From Ceratodon purpureus (taxonomy: Eukaryota > Streptophyta > Bryopsida > Pseudoditrichales > Ditrichaceae), in contig CM026424.1 in assembly GCA_014871385.1 (NCBI GenBank), forward strand, positions 5,162,064 to 5,226,063: a stretch of DNA of 64,000 nucleotides, written 5' to 3'. Made by a program: the position numbers and the translations under genes. Shown here in pieces: positions 12,120-23,700 of this stretch; position 1 is the stretch's first letter; each line of letters starts with the position of its first letter. The notes under the pieces were generated by a model, which was given only the letters and a program-made list of their open reading frames with translations, was not told where the DNA came from and searched no databases.

Positions 12120-12559
12120 TTCTGAACTTCATTATTATGGAAGAGAAGTTGTTGTGCCTTGAAGTAGATGTAGAGATGTTTTATATTTCTTTAATGCAAA
12201 AATTTCATATAATCTAATTTCATATTGTGCACTACTCACGTTACTTGCATGAAGCTCTAGGGCTTGCGTCTCGTGTTTGTTGATTCAAATTCAAGGAATT
12301 TTTGTAGATGATTACCATCAAGTCAATTCATACAAAGCAACATATTGAAGAGTTCAAGACTTTGTGAAAACCAATGCTTCCATTAAAAGTAGTTGCAATG
12401 CAAGAATAAGTTATTTGGCAGGCTTTGCAGAAAAAAGTTGTTAGGATATTGTTAGCTAATCAGTTCATCTTTATGAAACCATCTACAGAAACAACATTCT
12501 AGTTCTATTGACAACATTTATTTTCTCATCATATCATATGGAGTGTTTTTTAAAACCTT
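12120..12559. other. AT-rich spacer, no feature seen
   Basis: Between the LTR scrap and the LINE scrap I see no gene, RNA or clear repeat. The sequence is AT-rich and all frames are short. Confidence 0.4.
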
Positions 12560-13190
12560 TGAGGGCTTTTGTTTGATGTCTCTAACTTGAAGTGTCACTA
12601 GTCATTTTGGAAATGGTTTAGTGTTGCATGTGCATGTTTGTATGGGTGTTTTGCCCATTTGTACGTGCCCTTTATCTTTACCATGTTTAGCTAATTCATC
12701 TCCTCTTTCATTACATCCTATGTCAACATGGACTTTGATTTTATACATAATGGATTTTTTGGACCATTTTTACTATAGAAGCAAATGATATTTAGTATGG
12801 ATGACTAGACTACAATGTAGGATTTTTTATTTTATTTTTATTTTTATATATGTGTAGTGAATGAGCATAAAACATTTAACAAATATGTGAATATATGATA
12901 TGGTTTGTTTGGAATTTGCGTGGTAATCAATTGTTGGATCATGGAAAGGGCCGTCATTTAAGTATAGATAATGTTTTGTGGTCCACCTAGTGTTTTGTGA
13001 GAACATGTTTCAAAATGGAACAACATATTCCAAATCTAGTGGTTTTCCTTTTCCACATACCATGACATATTTTCTAAGGTTCTTTGAGTCATTCATTTGT
13101 ATACTAACAATATTGTGGAGAAGATTTTAGTGGAAGGTTTGTTTGGTAGTTGATGGTAGGCAAGGCAATGTGTATGTGCATGGATTGGAT
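12560..13190 (-). mobile_element. Old LINE fragment, RNase H part
   Basis: This stretch aligns by eye, in order and on the same strand, with positions 1-470 of the LINE at the left edge. Minus-strand translation near 12730-12680 gives KVHVDIGCNERGDELAKHG, the same RNase H motif as HINIDGNEEADYLAKQG in the left-edge element. Shared landmarks continue toward 13190: the pieces matching the ACTATTATGTAGTGTGGGAT, AATATATATGCTGGTT and CCATATCCAG stretches of the left-edge copy. Identity is perhaps 60-65 percent with many small gaps, so this copy is much older than the left-edge LINE. Endonuclease and RT parts are missing. Confidence 0.72.
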
Positions 13191-13256
13191 TTGGTGTATG
13201 TTTACAATATTGGTGGATTGATTTACTTGGAGCATGCGTGAACGGTCGAGTGCCGG

Positions 13257-13571
13257 GATCAATTGGCTACTGGGGCTTCGACAACGGCAGAATCACCTCC
13301 GGCCCCGCTCAAACCACCTCCCGGCCCGCAACCCCCAATGACCATTTCTTCACGCCAAACACCTTGGATTCTGGGACTCTTATCTTGGTTGGCAGTTTCT
13401 CATGATGGTGGCATAGAGGAAGAAGCAAGCGGAGAGGGTGGCATTAATGCGCATAGAGTTTACAATAGCAATTTGCAGCCAATCGAATTAGATGGATACC
13501 ATGAAAATGTTGTGAGAAATGGACAAAGTGTAGGTGTTGGTTTAAGCCTTCATGGCCTATATCATTTATAA
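13257..13571 (+). other. GC-rich open reading patch of unknown origin
   Basis: A sudden GC-rich patch (13230-13440) lies within AT-rich DNA. One frame stays open for 102 codons without an ATG start (LATGASTTAESPPAPLKPPP...). A second frame reads SIGYWGFDNGRITSGPAQTT then RPATPNDHFFTPNTLDSGTL, which looks more protein-like up to about 13398. I recognise neither. It may be a captured or broken exon of a host gene. No start, stop pair or splice set could be made. Confidence 0.25.
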
Positions 13572-13676
13572 ATAAAATTAGGCCCTAGTGTCTTTTAATC
13601 CCATAAATGCTCAATGAGATTCCCCCTGAGTCCATATTGTGTGTCCTCATTCTCAATCTCACGTGTATTTGGATTC

Positions 13677-13750
13677 GGTTGAGTAGTTTGTGACTAATGT
13701 GACTATGTTGAAAAGAGGCATTAGTCACATTAGTCACAACCTACTCAACC
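13677..13750. repeat. Near-perfect 28-bp inverted repeat (foldback hairpin)
   Basis: Left arm 13677-13704 and right arm 13723-13750 are reverse complements at 27 of 28 positions, with an 18-bp loop between them. A transcript would fold into a tight hairpin. It could be the end of a foldback element, a small hairpin RNA precursor, or a recent inversion-duplication. Nothing around it resembles a known gene. Confidence 0.9.
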
Positions 13751-14160
13751 TGGTGCTAGCTCTCACATGTTGACCTCTACGATCATCCAAGGCATCGTTA
13801 ATCTTTTTATCAGTGCTAAATGAAGGGATAGCCATGAATTATTGAGATTTATCCATGTTTTTTTAGTTTTACGGGAGTTTGCAGTTTTGCCAATGTAAAA
13901 GTCGTAAAAACTTGTAAAAGTGTCCAATGCTCACGAAACTTTATTGGAACATGCATGACATGGTGGGACTCTACAAAAAATTTGGGAACGAAGGGTTTAG
14001 GGTTTGAAAATGACGGGAGATTTAGTAAGGTGTGAGTAATATGACAAATGCTGAAAACTTAAAAGGGGCGATTGCAAGAGTGGCGATTGAAAGAAGGCGT
14101 GCATGTGCTGTGGCATGCGTGAGAAAGAAGCGCAGATCAAAGGATGGGACAGTGCCAATG

Positions 14161-14600
14161 GCCATCTCAAAAATGTTGAAGAGTAACTTTCATGAAAAAT
14201 CTACATGATTTTACATATTGTAACTTGCAACATTGCGTGTTATGTAAAAGTTACATGAAGGTTACACTTGTAACTTTCATGTGTGCTTTCCATTGTAATT
14301 ATCACATAAATGTTTTGAAAATAAATGTTACAAAATCTTTAGAGATGTTTTATATAATTTCTACATAATGTTCATGTACATGTCCTACGTAAACAGTTAT
14401 AAGATCGTGACATGAAATTTATGTGGATGTTTCAAAAGCAGTTGACGTGTAAATGTTACAAGAATTTCATGTAAAAGTTTCATAATGGTATAGTTTACAC
14501 GCTTGTTACATGCGTGTTGTAAATTTAAGATATACTTTCTTATACAAATTCCATATAACATGTACATTACAACTTCTCATTAATAAATAATGAAAATAAT
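14161..14600 (+). repeat. Interspersed repeat, copy 1 (GTTACA/TGTAAC-rich)
   Basis: It starts with a 21-bp sequence at 14161-14181 that is exactly the reverse complement of 26684-26704. Both copies then run on with many TGTAAC, GTTACA and CTACATGATTT words. The two copies face opposite ways and both stop abruptly at the shared end, so this end is a real element terminus. The other end is not clear. No coding capacity is seen; a short non-autonomous DNA transposon is the likeliest identity. Confidence 0.6.
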
Positions 14601-14791
14601 AATTTGCAAAATGATGGGGTTCTGTGATAATAATAGTAGGTACATTATACATAACCCAGGCTTTATTCACTTATACCATGAACAAGGCATACTTACAAAT
14701 TTGCATTAAAAACAATTATGATCAAATCACTTCTCACAAATCTATATAATCTGGCTGTCAACCTGCTGGTACTTATGAGGCCAAAACTGTA

Positions 14792-15964
14792 CTACTGCAA
14801 TATGCTAATAAAACAACCCTCACTCGATGGGAAGCTCACCCAAACCTCATTAACACGGCCCAAGATCTTGAATGGGCTGCTGTACTGAGCGATGGTATAA
14901 GCATCCTCACCATCCTTTGGCTCCGAATCAGTGATGTTTGCCCATTTCGAGTTCTGAAGGCTAGCCTCCAGCTGAGCTGCTTCTTGAGCAACGTTTGTGT
15001 CCTTCGCAAAGCCACTGAAAGCACGCACAGCAACGCACTTCTCATCCCAATTCTCTACTGTAAGATCAGAATCGAGAAGGGGGAGCGGTGGGCTGTCTTT
15101 GAATTCATGTGGCACAAAAAATCGGAATGCAGTGGAGCAGAAGGGACCAGCCGAGGGAACAATCCCTGTCAACACGGGTGTGGTCATTTCAACTCTAGAG
15201 TTGTTAAGATTTGCTCCTTGAATGTATTGAAACAACCTGCTCACCAAACACAATAGAAACTCGTTCAGAACCATTTTCATCCAAACTCTGGGAATCGCAT
15301 TACGAAAACCTGAAAGTTTCTAATAGTGCAATTGTGCAAGAACTGGGAGATCAGATGCGCGATATGAAACCAAGAAATGTCTGTAAGCTCCATCCAAATC
15401 TGCCCTTGCATAAGCTTGCCTAACGACAACTCACGAACCATTTAATATTAACCATGTACTGGTTAAGCTATAATTTCGAGTTGCACACTCAATAATAACT
15501 TCCCTCCACAAGTTCGACAACGACGGAATCAGAAAAAACTGTGCAACGTCATTCACTCGATCACCAGTGCATAAGCATTTCCAACAGAAAACTGTTCTAC
15601 GTTCGACTATCCACGAATACGAGAAGATGGCCACACAAAGAGACCATTCCACACGCAGGATCTGAATAAGGCACGGCGACCTGATCTACTATCCCCAGTA
15701 AACATTCCACTCAATGGCTACAAAAGACAAGAAATCACAAGGTTCAAGAACATACTTGTGGAATCCAATCTGCGTCGCCTTGCTGAAGGAAATATCCTCC
15801 ACCGGCGTCGTAATCCATGTCGAAGGACGGTACAGCCGGATCTCAAAGTCCGATTCCGCATGCACCACAGTATATGGCGGGCTCTCAATGCTGTCCGCCC
15901 CAGCTGCAGCGCACACCACGGCAGCCATAGCCAGCACCATCCACACGCTCAACTTGGGCCCCAT
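14792..15964 (-). CDS. SOUL family haem-binding protein, secreted type
   Basis: Two exons: 15964-15756 and 15236-14792, joined through a GT-AG intron of 519 bp; the product is 217 residues. The start is the ATG at 15964 (MGPKLSVWMVLAMAAVVCAA). The first 22 or so residues form a signal peptide ending near AAAGA. The SOUL domain follows: SPPYTVVHAESDFEIRLYRP, then GFHKLFQYIQGANLNNSRVE across the splice, MTTPVLTGIVPSAGPFC, FRFFVPHEF, VAVRAFSGFA, and a final Trp-containing strand NEVWVSF. SOUL/HEBP proteins bind haem or tetrapyrroles; vacuolar, cytosolic and chloroplast forms exist in plants. The signal peptide points to the secretory path here. The splice restores the KLFQYIQG motif, which supports the intron call. 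Confidence 0.9.
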
Positions 15965-16416
15965 CCTCAATCAAAACACCAACACGCACCTCTGCAGCAC
16001 AGCAACCGCAAAGAAAAAAACTCTAGTAACTCCTCTTGTCCAAACCACAAAAACAGACCTCTAACCCACATGTCAGAAAAATCCATCTTCAACATGTGCC
16101 CACGTAAAACAACGAAAACATCATCTGACATAACCCTGCCATCACCCAAGAAACCAACATCCGGTTACCTCAACAATAACGCAACATACAACATGGATAC
16201 GTCAAGAATTGACATGAACAAGGTGACCACCGACTCATGTCGTTAACCCTCGCCGTCACATCCAGGCACCGAGCTTATCTTACCTGGCACCAATTGTAGA
16301 CAGGATTACGAAGTGTGATCGTGCACTTCAGTTGTTCCCGGCCGTTTTAAAGGCGAGGATGCGTGGGGGAGAAGATTCGCCGAGTATGTATTCAATACTT
16401 GATGAGATGCTGTTTG

Positions 16417-16890
16417 ATTGGTACATCGAAGGCTCAATGAACGAGCAAATCTTCACTAACCAAATGATCTCACTCACCACTACCGACTGAACACTAAACC
16501 ACGACAACAACCAGCGTCAAGACAGCTTGTTTTCCTGTATGGTAATACTGAATCCTTTGCAGAATTAAGTTTCCATTCGATAGACTGAAGCGGCTCAGTG
16601 AACCAGCAAATCTTCACTAACCACAAGAGATCGCACGCTGATCATGATTTAGAGTAGCGTGAGAACAGCATACCTTGCAAGCTAATTTTCTCCCAGGATT
16701 ACGTGACTGATCGGTACATTGAACGCTCAATGAACGAGCAATCTTCACTGGCAACATAATAGCACACACGGATTTCACTAACTATAGATCGAATGAAGCC
16801 TCGAACGCTAATCACGACATTTAGAATAGCATTAAGACATGTTGGTATAAATTACCTTGGAAGCTAAATCCTTGCCAGGATTTGGATTTC
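16417..16890. repeat. Three degenerate repeat units upstream of the SOUL gene
   Basis: The phrase GCTCAATGAACGAGCAAATC (or a near variant) with a following TTCACTAAC recurs at about 16431, 16592 and 16720. Units 2 and 3 also share a later block: GCTGATCATGATTTAGAGTAGC versus GCTAATCACGACATTTAGAA, then TACCTTGCAAGCTAATTTTC versus TACCTTGGAAGCTAAATCC, then CCAGGATT. The units are about 125-165 bp. On the minus strand the second block reads as an exon-end-like AAG followed by GTA, so each unit carries a potential 5' splice site. Confidence 0.68.
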
Positions 16891-17080
16891 GTTCCGGTGC
16901 AATTTTCGCAGAGGCCTGCTTGCAGTTCGCCCGCCATAGCTTCGCCAACTTCCCGAGCGACGACAATCCCGGCGACGCGAATTTCAACCAGTTCAAAAAA
17001 ATTTGCGAACGCATCAGAAATGCGTGAAGAGAAGGGCCCGGTTGATCAACATCTGTTTCTTTAAAAATTGGTGAAGCCAC
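16848..17080 (-). other. Possible unplaced exon or 5' leader, minus strand
   Basis: This is an open frame of about 77 codons from an ATG at 17080 to a donor-like AAG/GTAATT at about 16857 (MASPIFKETDVDQPGPSLHA, then KLAKLWRANCKQASAKIAPE). I do not recognise the protein. It lies between the 3' end of the PRXL2 gene and the SOUL gene, both on the same strand. It could be a non-conserved first exon, a leader of SOUL, or chance. The downstream repeat units contain copies of its donor-like end. Confidence 0.25.
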
Positions 17081-17369
17081 TGATCAAGTGGTCAATCAGC
17101 TTCTCATAAAAATATGAAAAATCCTGTCACACGATTCAATCAAATGAAAGCCGGCAACATCCGAGAGTTCAAGCTTTAGTTCTTCTACATGTGGTATTAT
17201 ATCCGCTCAGAGCATATTCTAGAGAAGTTCTTTCACCGCAAAAATCTTCACTTTGAAAGTGTGTCTCTCTACACATGTGAAGCAAACAACATCCTCTAAT
17301 AATCCATAAATGCAATGGTAAAAATAATTCATCTATACAGCTATCTACCGACTCACTTGGGTGCAATTG

Positions 17370-18876
17370 TTAACAGTAGAGCTTTTCATTCTGCTCCACC
17401 ATCAACGTCGTCAGACTCAGGAAACAGAAGACTGTCCATGACAGCTTACTAATTAGCTTGGCTTGAATCCAAGCCAAGTGCTTCAAGGATTTCTGCGTTC
17501 GTTGGCTGATCACCAAGTCCTTTTGACGGTGGTCGAGCAGCATCTCTCCTCCTTTCGCCATCACAAAAGTTGCTCCTAATTGCCTGCGGATAAACAAACA
17601 GTTCTATCAACTTCAAGAGAAGGACAACATATTTCCATTCCAAAACTAGCCAGTCACGGATGTTGCGTCTGACGATCTGACCCAGACTGGAAAGAGACTG
17701 ATTTTGCACCATTCTGCTGCTCTTGCCTAAATCTTACAAGGACTGCGTTAGATTAGTCCTCGGAAGGATATTATACAAAATTGACTACGATTAGACACCT
17801 TCTTTCACTTGTAAGAAGTAAGTCGTCATCGTTTCCTGAATTCATTCAAAATGATTTCATTTGCATAGAACTCACACTCTTGGACCAAACCTCCATATGA
17901 AAGCCAAGGAAGAAGTATGTACCTGCCGTCACCCTGAAAGTTACCAGGCGTGTCCTTGGTTTTCTCTGCAGCTTCCTTGACCGACTTGTTGGCAAAAAGC
18001 ATCATAAATGTTCCCACCCATCCCACCTTTGTGAGTGCCAGGGCATTGTGTATCTTCTTCCCGTTGTCAATGTACAACTCACTCTTCCAGTACTTCTTCT
18101 TCTCGAACTCCTCCATGCCAAACTTCTCAAGTCCTGCGCATGACAAACAAATACAACCCTGCCTTATGTCCAAGTTCCCTGGAATTATTTGACTTGTTTC
18201 ATCTTCAACGATAGGGGAAGTCTGAAATGAAACAAAAGTTACATGAGTAAACATACCAATGCCAATGACTCGGACATTGTTAGCCTCCAACTGAGGCAGC
18301 ATTTTGGCCATTTCGACGGATTGACCGCGGCAAAGCTGGCAGCCGAATCTTCGAAGCAAGTGAATCACCACCGGCTGTACAAAACATAACACGGCATCAT
18401 GGAGTCAGTCCCACTTGCTACCTTAAAGGCCAAACCTCTGTTTACTTCCCAGAAACTTCAAAAACGGTGCAACTCCTCTTATAACATTTGCTGACAGTAG
18501 GCAATAAACCCTAATTTCTATTAACATAATATGAAGCAGATTTCCAACCCACTTGTGGGTGTAGGAGTTTTTCCTGTGCATGTAAGTGCAATCCAAGAAT
18601 TTTGAGCAGCTATCAAACTGTGCACGATTTGGGACGTAAATGTAAATACCTGATCCTCCCAGAAGGAGCCCAACTTGACACTTGTAGAATCTCCAGGGCC
18701 GCGGATCTTCTCCAACTCAATGTCCTTGATTGCGTCAGCAACCGCCCTTGAACCTTTCTCAGTCCCCGTAGCTGCATCTCACAAACAAAATCCCATCAGT
18801 CTCTCCCTCAAGCTCCGGCATCCTAACGAAACAGCGACAAACCAGCACCAGTTGCACGCAAATTCTTCCCCTCCAT
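17370..18876 (-). CDS. PRXL2 / AhpC-TSA-like thioredoxin-fold protein
   Basis: Five exons were read by eye: 18876-18843, 18771-18650, 18374-18257, 18133-17923 and 17583 onward; phases agree at every GT-AG junction. It starts MEGKNLRATGA and continues IRGPGDSTSVKLGSFWEDQ. The thioredoxin-like core is PVVIHLLRRFGCQLCRGQSV with a CxxC pair (C64, C67). Next come GLEKFGMEEF, VGWVGTFMMLFAN, and the signature QLGATFVMAKGGEMLLDHRQ. Members of this family (PRXL2/FAM213, prostamide-synthase-like) are presumed redox enzymes; plant roles are little known. No transit peptide is seen. Oddity: the expected ending GDQPTNAEILEALGLD (stop 17449) lies in a different frame from DHRQ. The change falls at an A-run near 17522, consistent with one missing A or an error. 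Without a shift the protein runs on about 40 unrelated residues to 17370 (232 residues). Confidence 0.8.
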
Positions 18877-19554
18877 ACCTTCCTCTAAGACACACCCTGA
18901 ACGCGCAAAGCCAAACTCAAAATAGAGATCCCAATCCAGCAGAACTCGAAGGTAGACAAACACACCCAAACCTCAAAAATTTGAGCTCAACAGCTAAGTC
19001 ACAACAACAACAACAACAACAGACCACCTTCCGCACCCAAAGTGCTGTTCAAAACTTCACCTCACTACCATCAAACAACCAGCTCCAACACATATTCCCA
19101 TCCACATTGCTCCATATCCTCAAAAATCCAGGAACATCACAAACCATACAATTCTCTGTAACACTTAATTCCCACACAATCCCACATATCCCTTCCCATA
19201 TCCCTCAACAACCAAGCAAGAAACAGTTACACAAAACATACGGCGATGGGCCGACGAAAATGAGCATTCTTGAATAAATCGTCACTTTCCTTTTAAGCCT
19301 TTCAAATTCTGACTTTTACCTTCCTCATATGCCTATCACCCCCTTCTTATATACCAATTTTAAAAAGTTGTGATCGTATCCAATATGGAATTCAGTATTT
19401 GTTGGGGAATTCAGCCAGACATAGTGAATACTTTATTACCTTTCAAGACTATTGCATAAATACATTTTATTGTCCTCTATATTGCCTGATAAGTACTTCT
19501 TATATTATAGAATGCTCATTCCGCAAATGATATCGTTTGAAGACAATTTTACCA
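18877..19554. other. PRXL2 upstream region
   Basis: This is the 5' flank of the PRXL2 gene. It has a short AAC/CAA trinucleotide run (about 19003-19021) that reads as GTT repeats on the gene's sense strand. A long open frame on the opposite strand (18675-19277) has skewed composition and overlaps two PRXL2 exons, so it is taken as chance. No clear TATA box was picked. Confidence 0.4.
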
Positions 19555-19800
19555 ATAGTTTTAATCTATTATTTTGAAATTATCGATAGTTTTAATTATT
19601 TAATTTTGAAACTATTAACTAATTTTGTAATTCTCAATAGTTTTAATTAATTAATTTTGAAATTATCAATAGTTTTAAATAATTAATTTTAAAACTATTT
19701 TGAAGGAAATTTCATCAATACTTTTAATTAATTAATTTTGAAATTATTTTATTCAAATTAAACTAGTTTAAAAAGTCTTCAAAACTATAATAGTTTTTAT
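19555..19800. repeat. AT-rich tandem repeat, about 5 degenerate units
   Basis: The phrase ATAGTTTTAATTAATTAATT with a following TTGAAATTATC (with variants) recurs about five times, at spacings of about 32-53 bp. Some units contain perfect TTAATTAA palindromes. The following 19800-20240 is AT-rich DNA without a recognisable feature. Confidence 0.8.
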
Positions 19801-20325
19801 AGTTTATTTCAAAAATGGCACTGTAATGAAATGTTTTTAATCTTATATAAAGAATGATTGTTACATTTTTGCCATCTCATGTTTTATTAATTTAATTTGG
19901 TTAATTCAACACAACACACCTTGAACACAAGTAATGCATTATGAAGGAATGACCTAGCTGTAAGAACAATTATCGTAATGTCCTCAAAATTGCTAATTTC
20001 TGGAATGCCATGTAGTAATTTAGATTAGAACTTATCAATAATGTATTGAATGCAAACCTCAAATATGTTGTCAACCGGATCTGACAATTCTATAATTCCT
20101 TTTAGTTAATTGTAAGATATCCATTACTAAAGGACCAAAAACACTTGTGTCTTGGTAACAATATACTTAAGAAGTCCTCTACACATTTCTATAATATTAA
20201 TCCCAATGTTGTCATCAATAGTGTTCTAATCTACTTCAGTCTAAGACACCCGGGAGTTGCATGTCGGTGCTCCCGAGGTCGAGGAGGAGTGTTGGAAAGG
20301 TTCCAAAAAGGTTCTAGAAGGGTGC

Positions 20326-20482
20326 GACCTCGAAAAGACTGGAGATAGAAACTAGAAAGACTGGAGATAGAAAGTAAAAGACTTGAGATAGAAAGTAAAA
20401 AGACTGGAGATAGAAAGTAAAAGGACTGGAGATAGAAGGTAAAAGGACTTGAGATAGAAAGTAAAAGGACTTGAGATAGACT
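20326..20482. repeat. Minisatellite of about 20-bp units (GACTGGAGATAGAAAGTAAA)
   Basis: About seven to eight units of GACTGGAGATAGAAAGTAAA or GACTTGAGATAGAAAGTAAA lie head to tail, with single-base differences between units. It lies about 260 bp upstream of the Plavaka-like transposase start, within the presumed 5' region of that element. Subterminal repeat arrays are typical of CACTA-group elements, where they bind an element-encoded protein; here that role is only a guess. Confidence 0.85.
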
Positions 20483-20742
20483 CTAGTTCCTTTTGGAAAG
20501 GAAATAGTATTCAAAGGCTAGGTGAGTCACTTATTATGTGATTCTCATCTTTATGGTTGGTTGGTGATCCTCAGATAATATATTTTGGTTTATATTTATT
20601 ATATTGTAAATTTTGAGTCTTTAAGCTAAATAAGCTAAAAGGTTCTGGTCAACGCATTATAGGTTCTCTTATTAATATTTTTAGTTCATGAATTGTTCTT
20701 CTAATAAACTTACAATTGTCCTCATAGTTTAAAGTTTCAAAA

Positions 20743-23700
20743 ATGCCGATTTGTGATATGTGTAAAATGAATTGTAAAACTAGATCTGCATTTAGAGAAC
20801 ATAAAAAAAGATGTGAAATCATTACACGTGGTCAATCATCAGTGTTGTCCACTCGGCTCAATGTCAATAGAAATGTTAGAAGAAGACCAATAAATATAGA
20901 TGCTGAAAGAGGAAATTTAAACCAATTTTTAGAAATGGATATCAATGTCCAAAATCAGTCTAATATAGGAACAAGCCAACAACAACCTGAAACTTCTATT
21001 CCATCATGGTGGATAGCTGACTCTTTAACAAATCAAGGAGAAGAAGAAAGTGTTCTAAATAATGTATCAGATGAATCCTTCAATTCCACCTATCATACTA
21101 TAAATGCGTTCCGAAGTTGCAGGAACAATGAAGGCTTGTCTAATGCAGATATGGACTCACTCTTGGGCACAATTTTCAATCCAAGTGTGGATATAAATAA
21201 AGTGGTTGTAAGAAACTCTTAAGATGTCCAAAAGTGGGAAGAAAAAGTATATTCCAAAGAAGATGTAAGTTTCAATTTTTAATACTTATGACAAGAATGC
21301 AAGTTTTTATTATAAAAATTGATTTTATTCCAAATATATTTTTTATATTTTTCACATTTCTAAAATGTGTTTGTGACTTTTCAGGGATGGACAAATCAAA
21401 TTATTTCTGAAGTAGGTGGCCCTGAGTTAACTTTACATTATAGGAATCCTATTTTGGCATTGGCTTCACTGTTTTCATCACCTAAAAATAGTGACGGTTT
21501 TAAAGAGGTGTTTGAATTAGTGAAAGACAATGATGGTGAAAGAATGTACACAACACCAAATACATGCGAGTGGTGGGAGACCATGGAGGTAAAAATTGCT
21601 TATTTCAAAGTACAAATAAAACAATACGTTTGGAATTTTTACTTTATTCAATGATTGTAGAAAATATTCTTAATTGTTTGTATTGTATTATTTGTGTGCA
21701 GAAAGTTGTAGATTGTGATGACAGTGTCATTGCTCCTCTAATATTTTACAGCGATCAAACCGTTTTATCTGGAAACATGCGTGTTAGTGGTTATCCTTTA
21801 GTTTTGACGTTAGGAAACATTTCAAGTGAAAAAAGACAAGAACCAGAAGGCCGTGTTTTATTAGCGGTGTTACCAATCCTTCCAAGCGAAACATGTTTAT
21901 AACCCATACATTTCTAATAATGAGTCTTGCAAATGAATATTTCACTTTAGTTATTTTTTTAAATCAATGCAATCATGATGCATATATCCAATAATAAGAG
22001 TGTTATTGATAATGTTCATATGCTTCAAATATTTAATTATACCTTATTTTATCAATAGGAATAATAAATCATATTTTAATTATATATTATTAGTAATAAG
22101 TTGTGCTTTTTGTTATAATGTGATTATGTGCAGAGAGCATTGTCAAAATACGCTATCTTCATGCATGCTTGAAAATAATATTGCAACCATTAAAAAATGC
22201 AAGCTACAGGTATGATACATAATTTTATTGTGAGCTCATGAGTATATTGATTAGATTAGTACAATAATTTGTTTTTATGAAATTATTGGACATTGGAATT
22301 ACTTTGTGGAAAAAGTTTATATTAATTTTAAATTGTATGTACTTGAAAAATGTCACAGCGGCTTGACGTTGGTGAATCCTCTTGGAGTTGCAAGATTTGT
22401 CTTCCCATTATTATTTGCATATGTTTGCGACCACCCTGAAGGATGTAAGGTGAGACTTTAGTTTTTCATGATTGCCATCTACAAAGTGTATTTGTAACAA
22501 GTATTGTTTTAACTAAAGGATCTATATTTGTTTTACTATTATATATAATATTATATGTGAATAGGAAATATATGATAATAGTACATTTGTTTTTCAAACG
22601 TTATAAGTAAATTAAATATTTTGGTCAATAAATTGTTATATTTGGGCTATTATTTCAGATCACATGTACATATGATTCAAACAAGAGCCAATACCCTTGT
22701 AGCATGTGCTGGTGCAAATCTGAAAATTTGGGCATGGTTGATGAGGTAAATGAAGCTCGAACTGTAGAAAGAATGAAACGCATTGCCCAACAAATGCAGG
22801 CAGCACACAATGAAAGATTTCAAAAAATTATTTCAAAGCAATGGTCTGTGCATCATGTAGAGGTAAGTGACATTATTTTTATATTTGTGTATTTTTTTTA
22901 AATATTTTTTTCAAAAAAGTCAACATTTGGCATGATACTATGTAATTTGTATTTTTAAGTTTTTGTTTTAAAGTACGTTAAAATAAGGATTATAATCATG
23001 GAGAGTTTGTTGTTTTTGTTTTTAGAATGCACTATGGGGATTCAATGGAGAAAACAATGCCATAGGTAATCCTTATCTTGCTTTGCACGTAGATATACTC
23101 CATCAAAGTGACCTGGGTATTTTTAAAATGTTGGTTAACATTACAAGGGACATGTCATCAAAAGCTACCCTGGAAGAAATGGATAGACGTCTTTTTATTA
23201 TGAAAGAGAAATCTAGGTTCTCTTCTTTTCGTATCCCTGGTTCTCTAAGAGCCAGATATTTCTCTGACCAAGTGAACTTTGCTGGATTTGAGCATCGGTC
23301 AGTTATGCAGGTACGTTAAATATCTTAAATATTTTAAAACAAAGTATGGTCATATTGATAGTTTTTTTTTTTTTTTTAATTTTTTTTAATAAAGAAAATT
23401 GATTATTTTAATGTTTTTAAAAATCCAATATGTTTGAGATATCAATTGTTGCCTGCATTTATATACATATATACATATATATACATATATGAATATATAT
23501 GTATACATGTTAAATCATTTTGATATAAAATGAAACAAAAATTGTGCCATTGTAACATGCTATTGCAGGTGATTGTGTTTTGTATGATTGGACTGATTCC
23601 AAGAAACGTCATCAAATGCTTCACAACATTTTTGGAGTGGTATATGTGTGCTACCAGAAATGCTTCTCAGACAAACAGAAGCTTGGATACAATGGACACA

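Noticed and set aside
18675-19277. Open frame of 200 codons on the plus strand opposite the PRXL2 gene
   Set aside because: It starts at TTG, overlaps PRXL2 exons 1 and 2, and owes its length to CA-rich composition; no family motif is seen.
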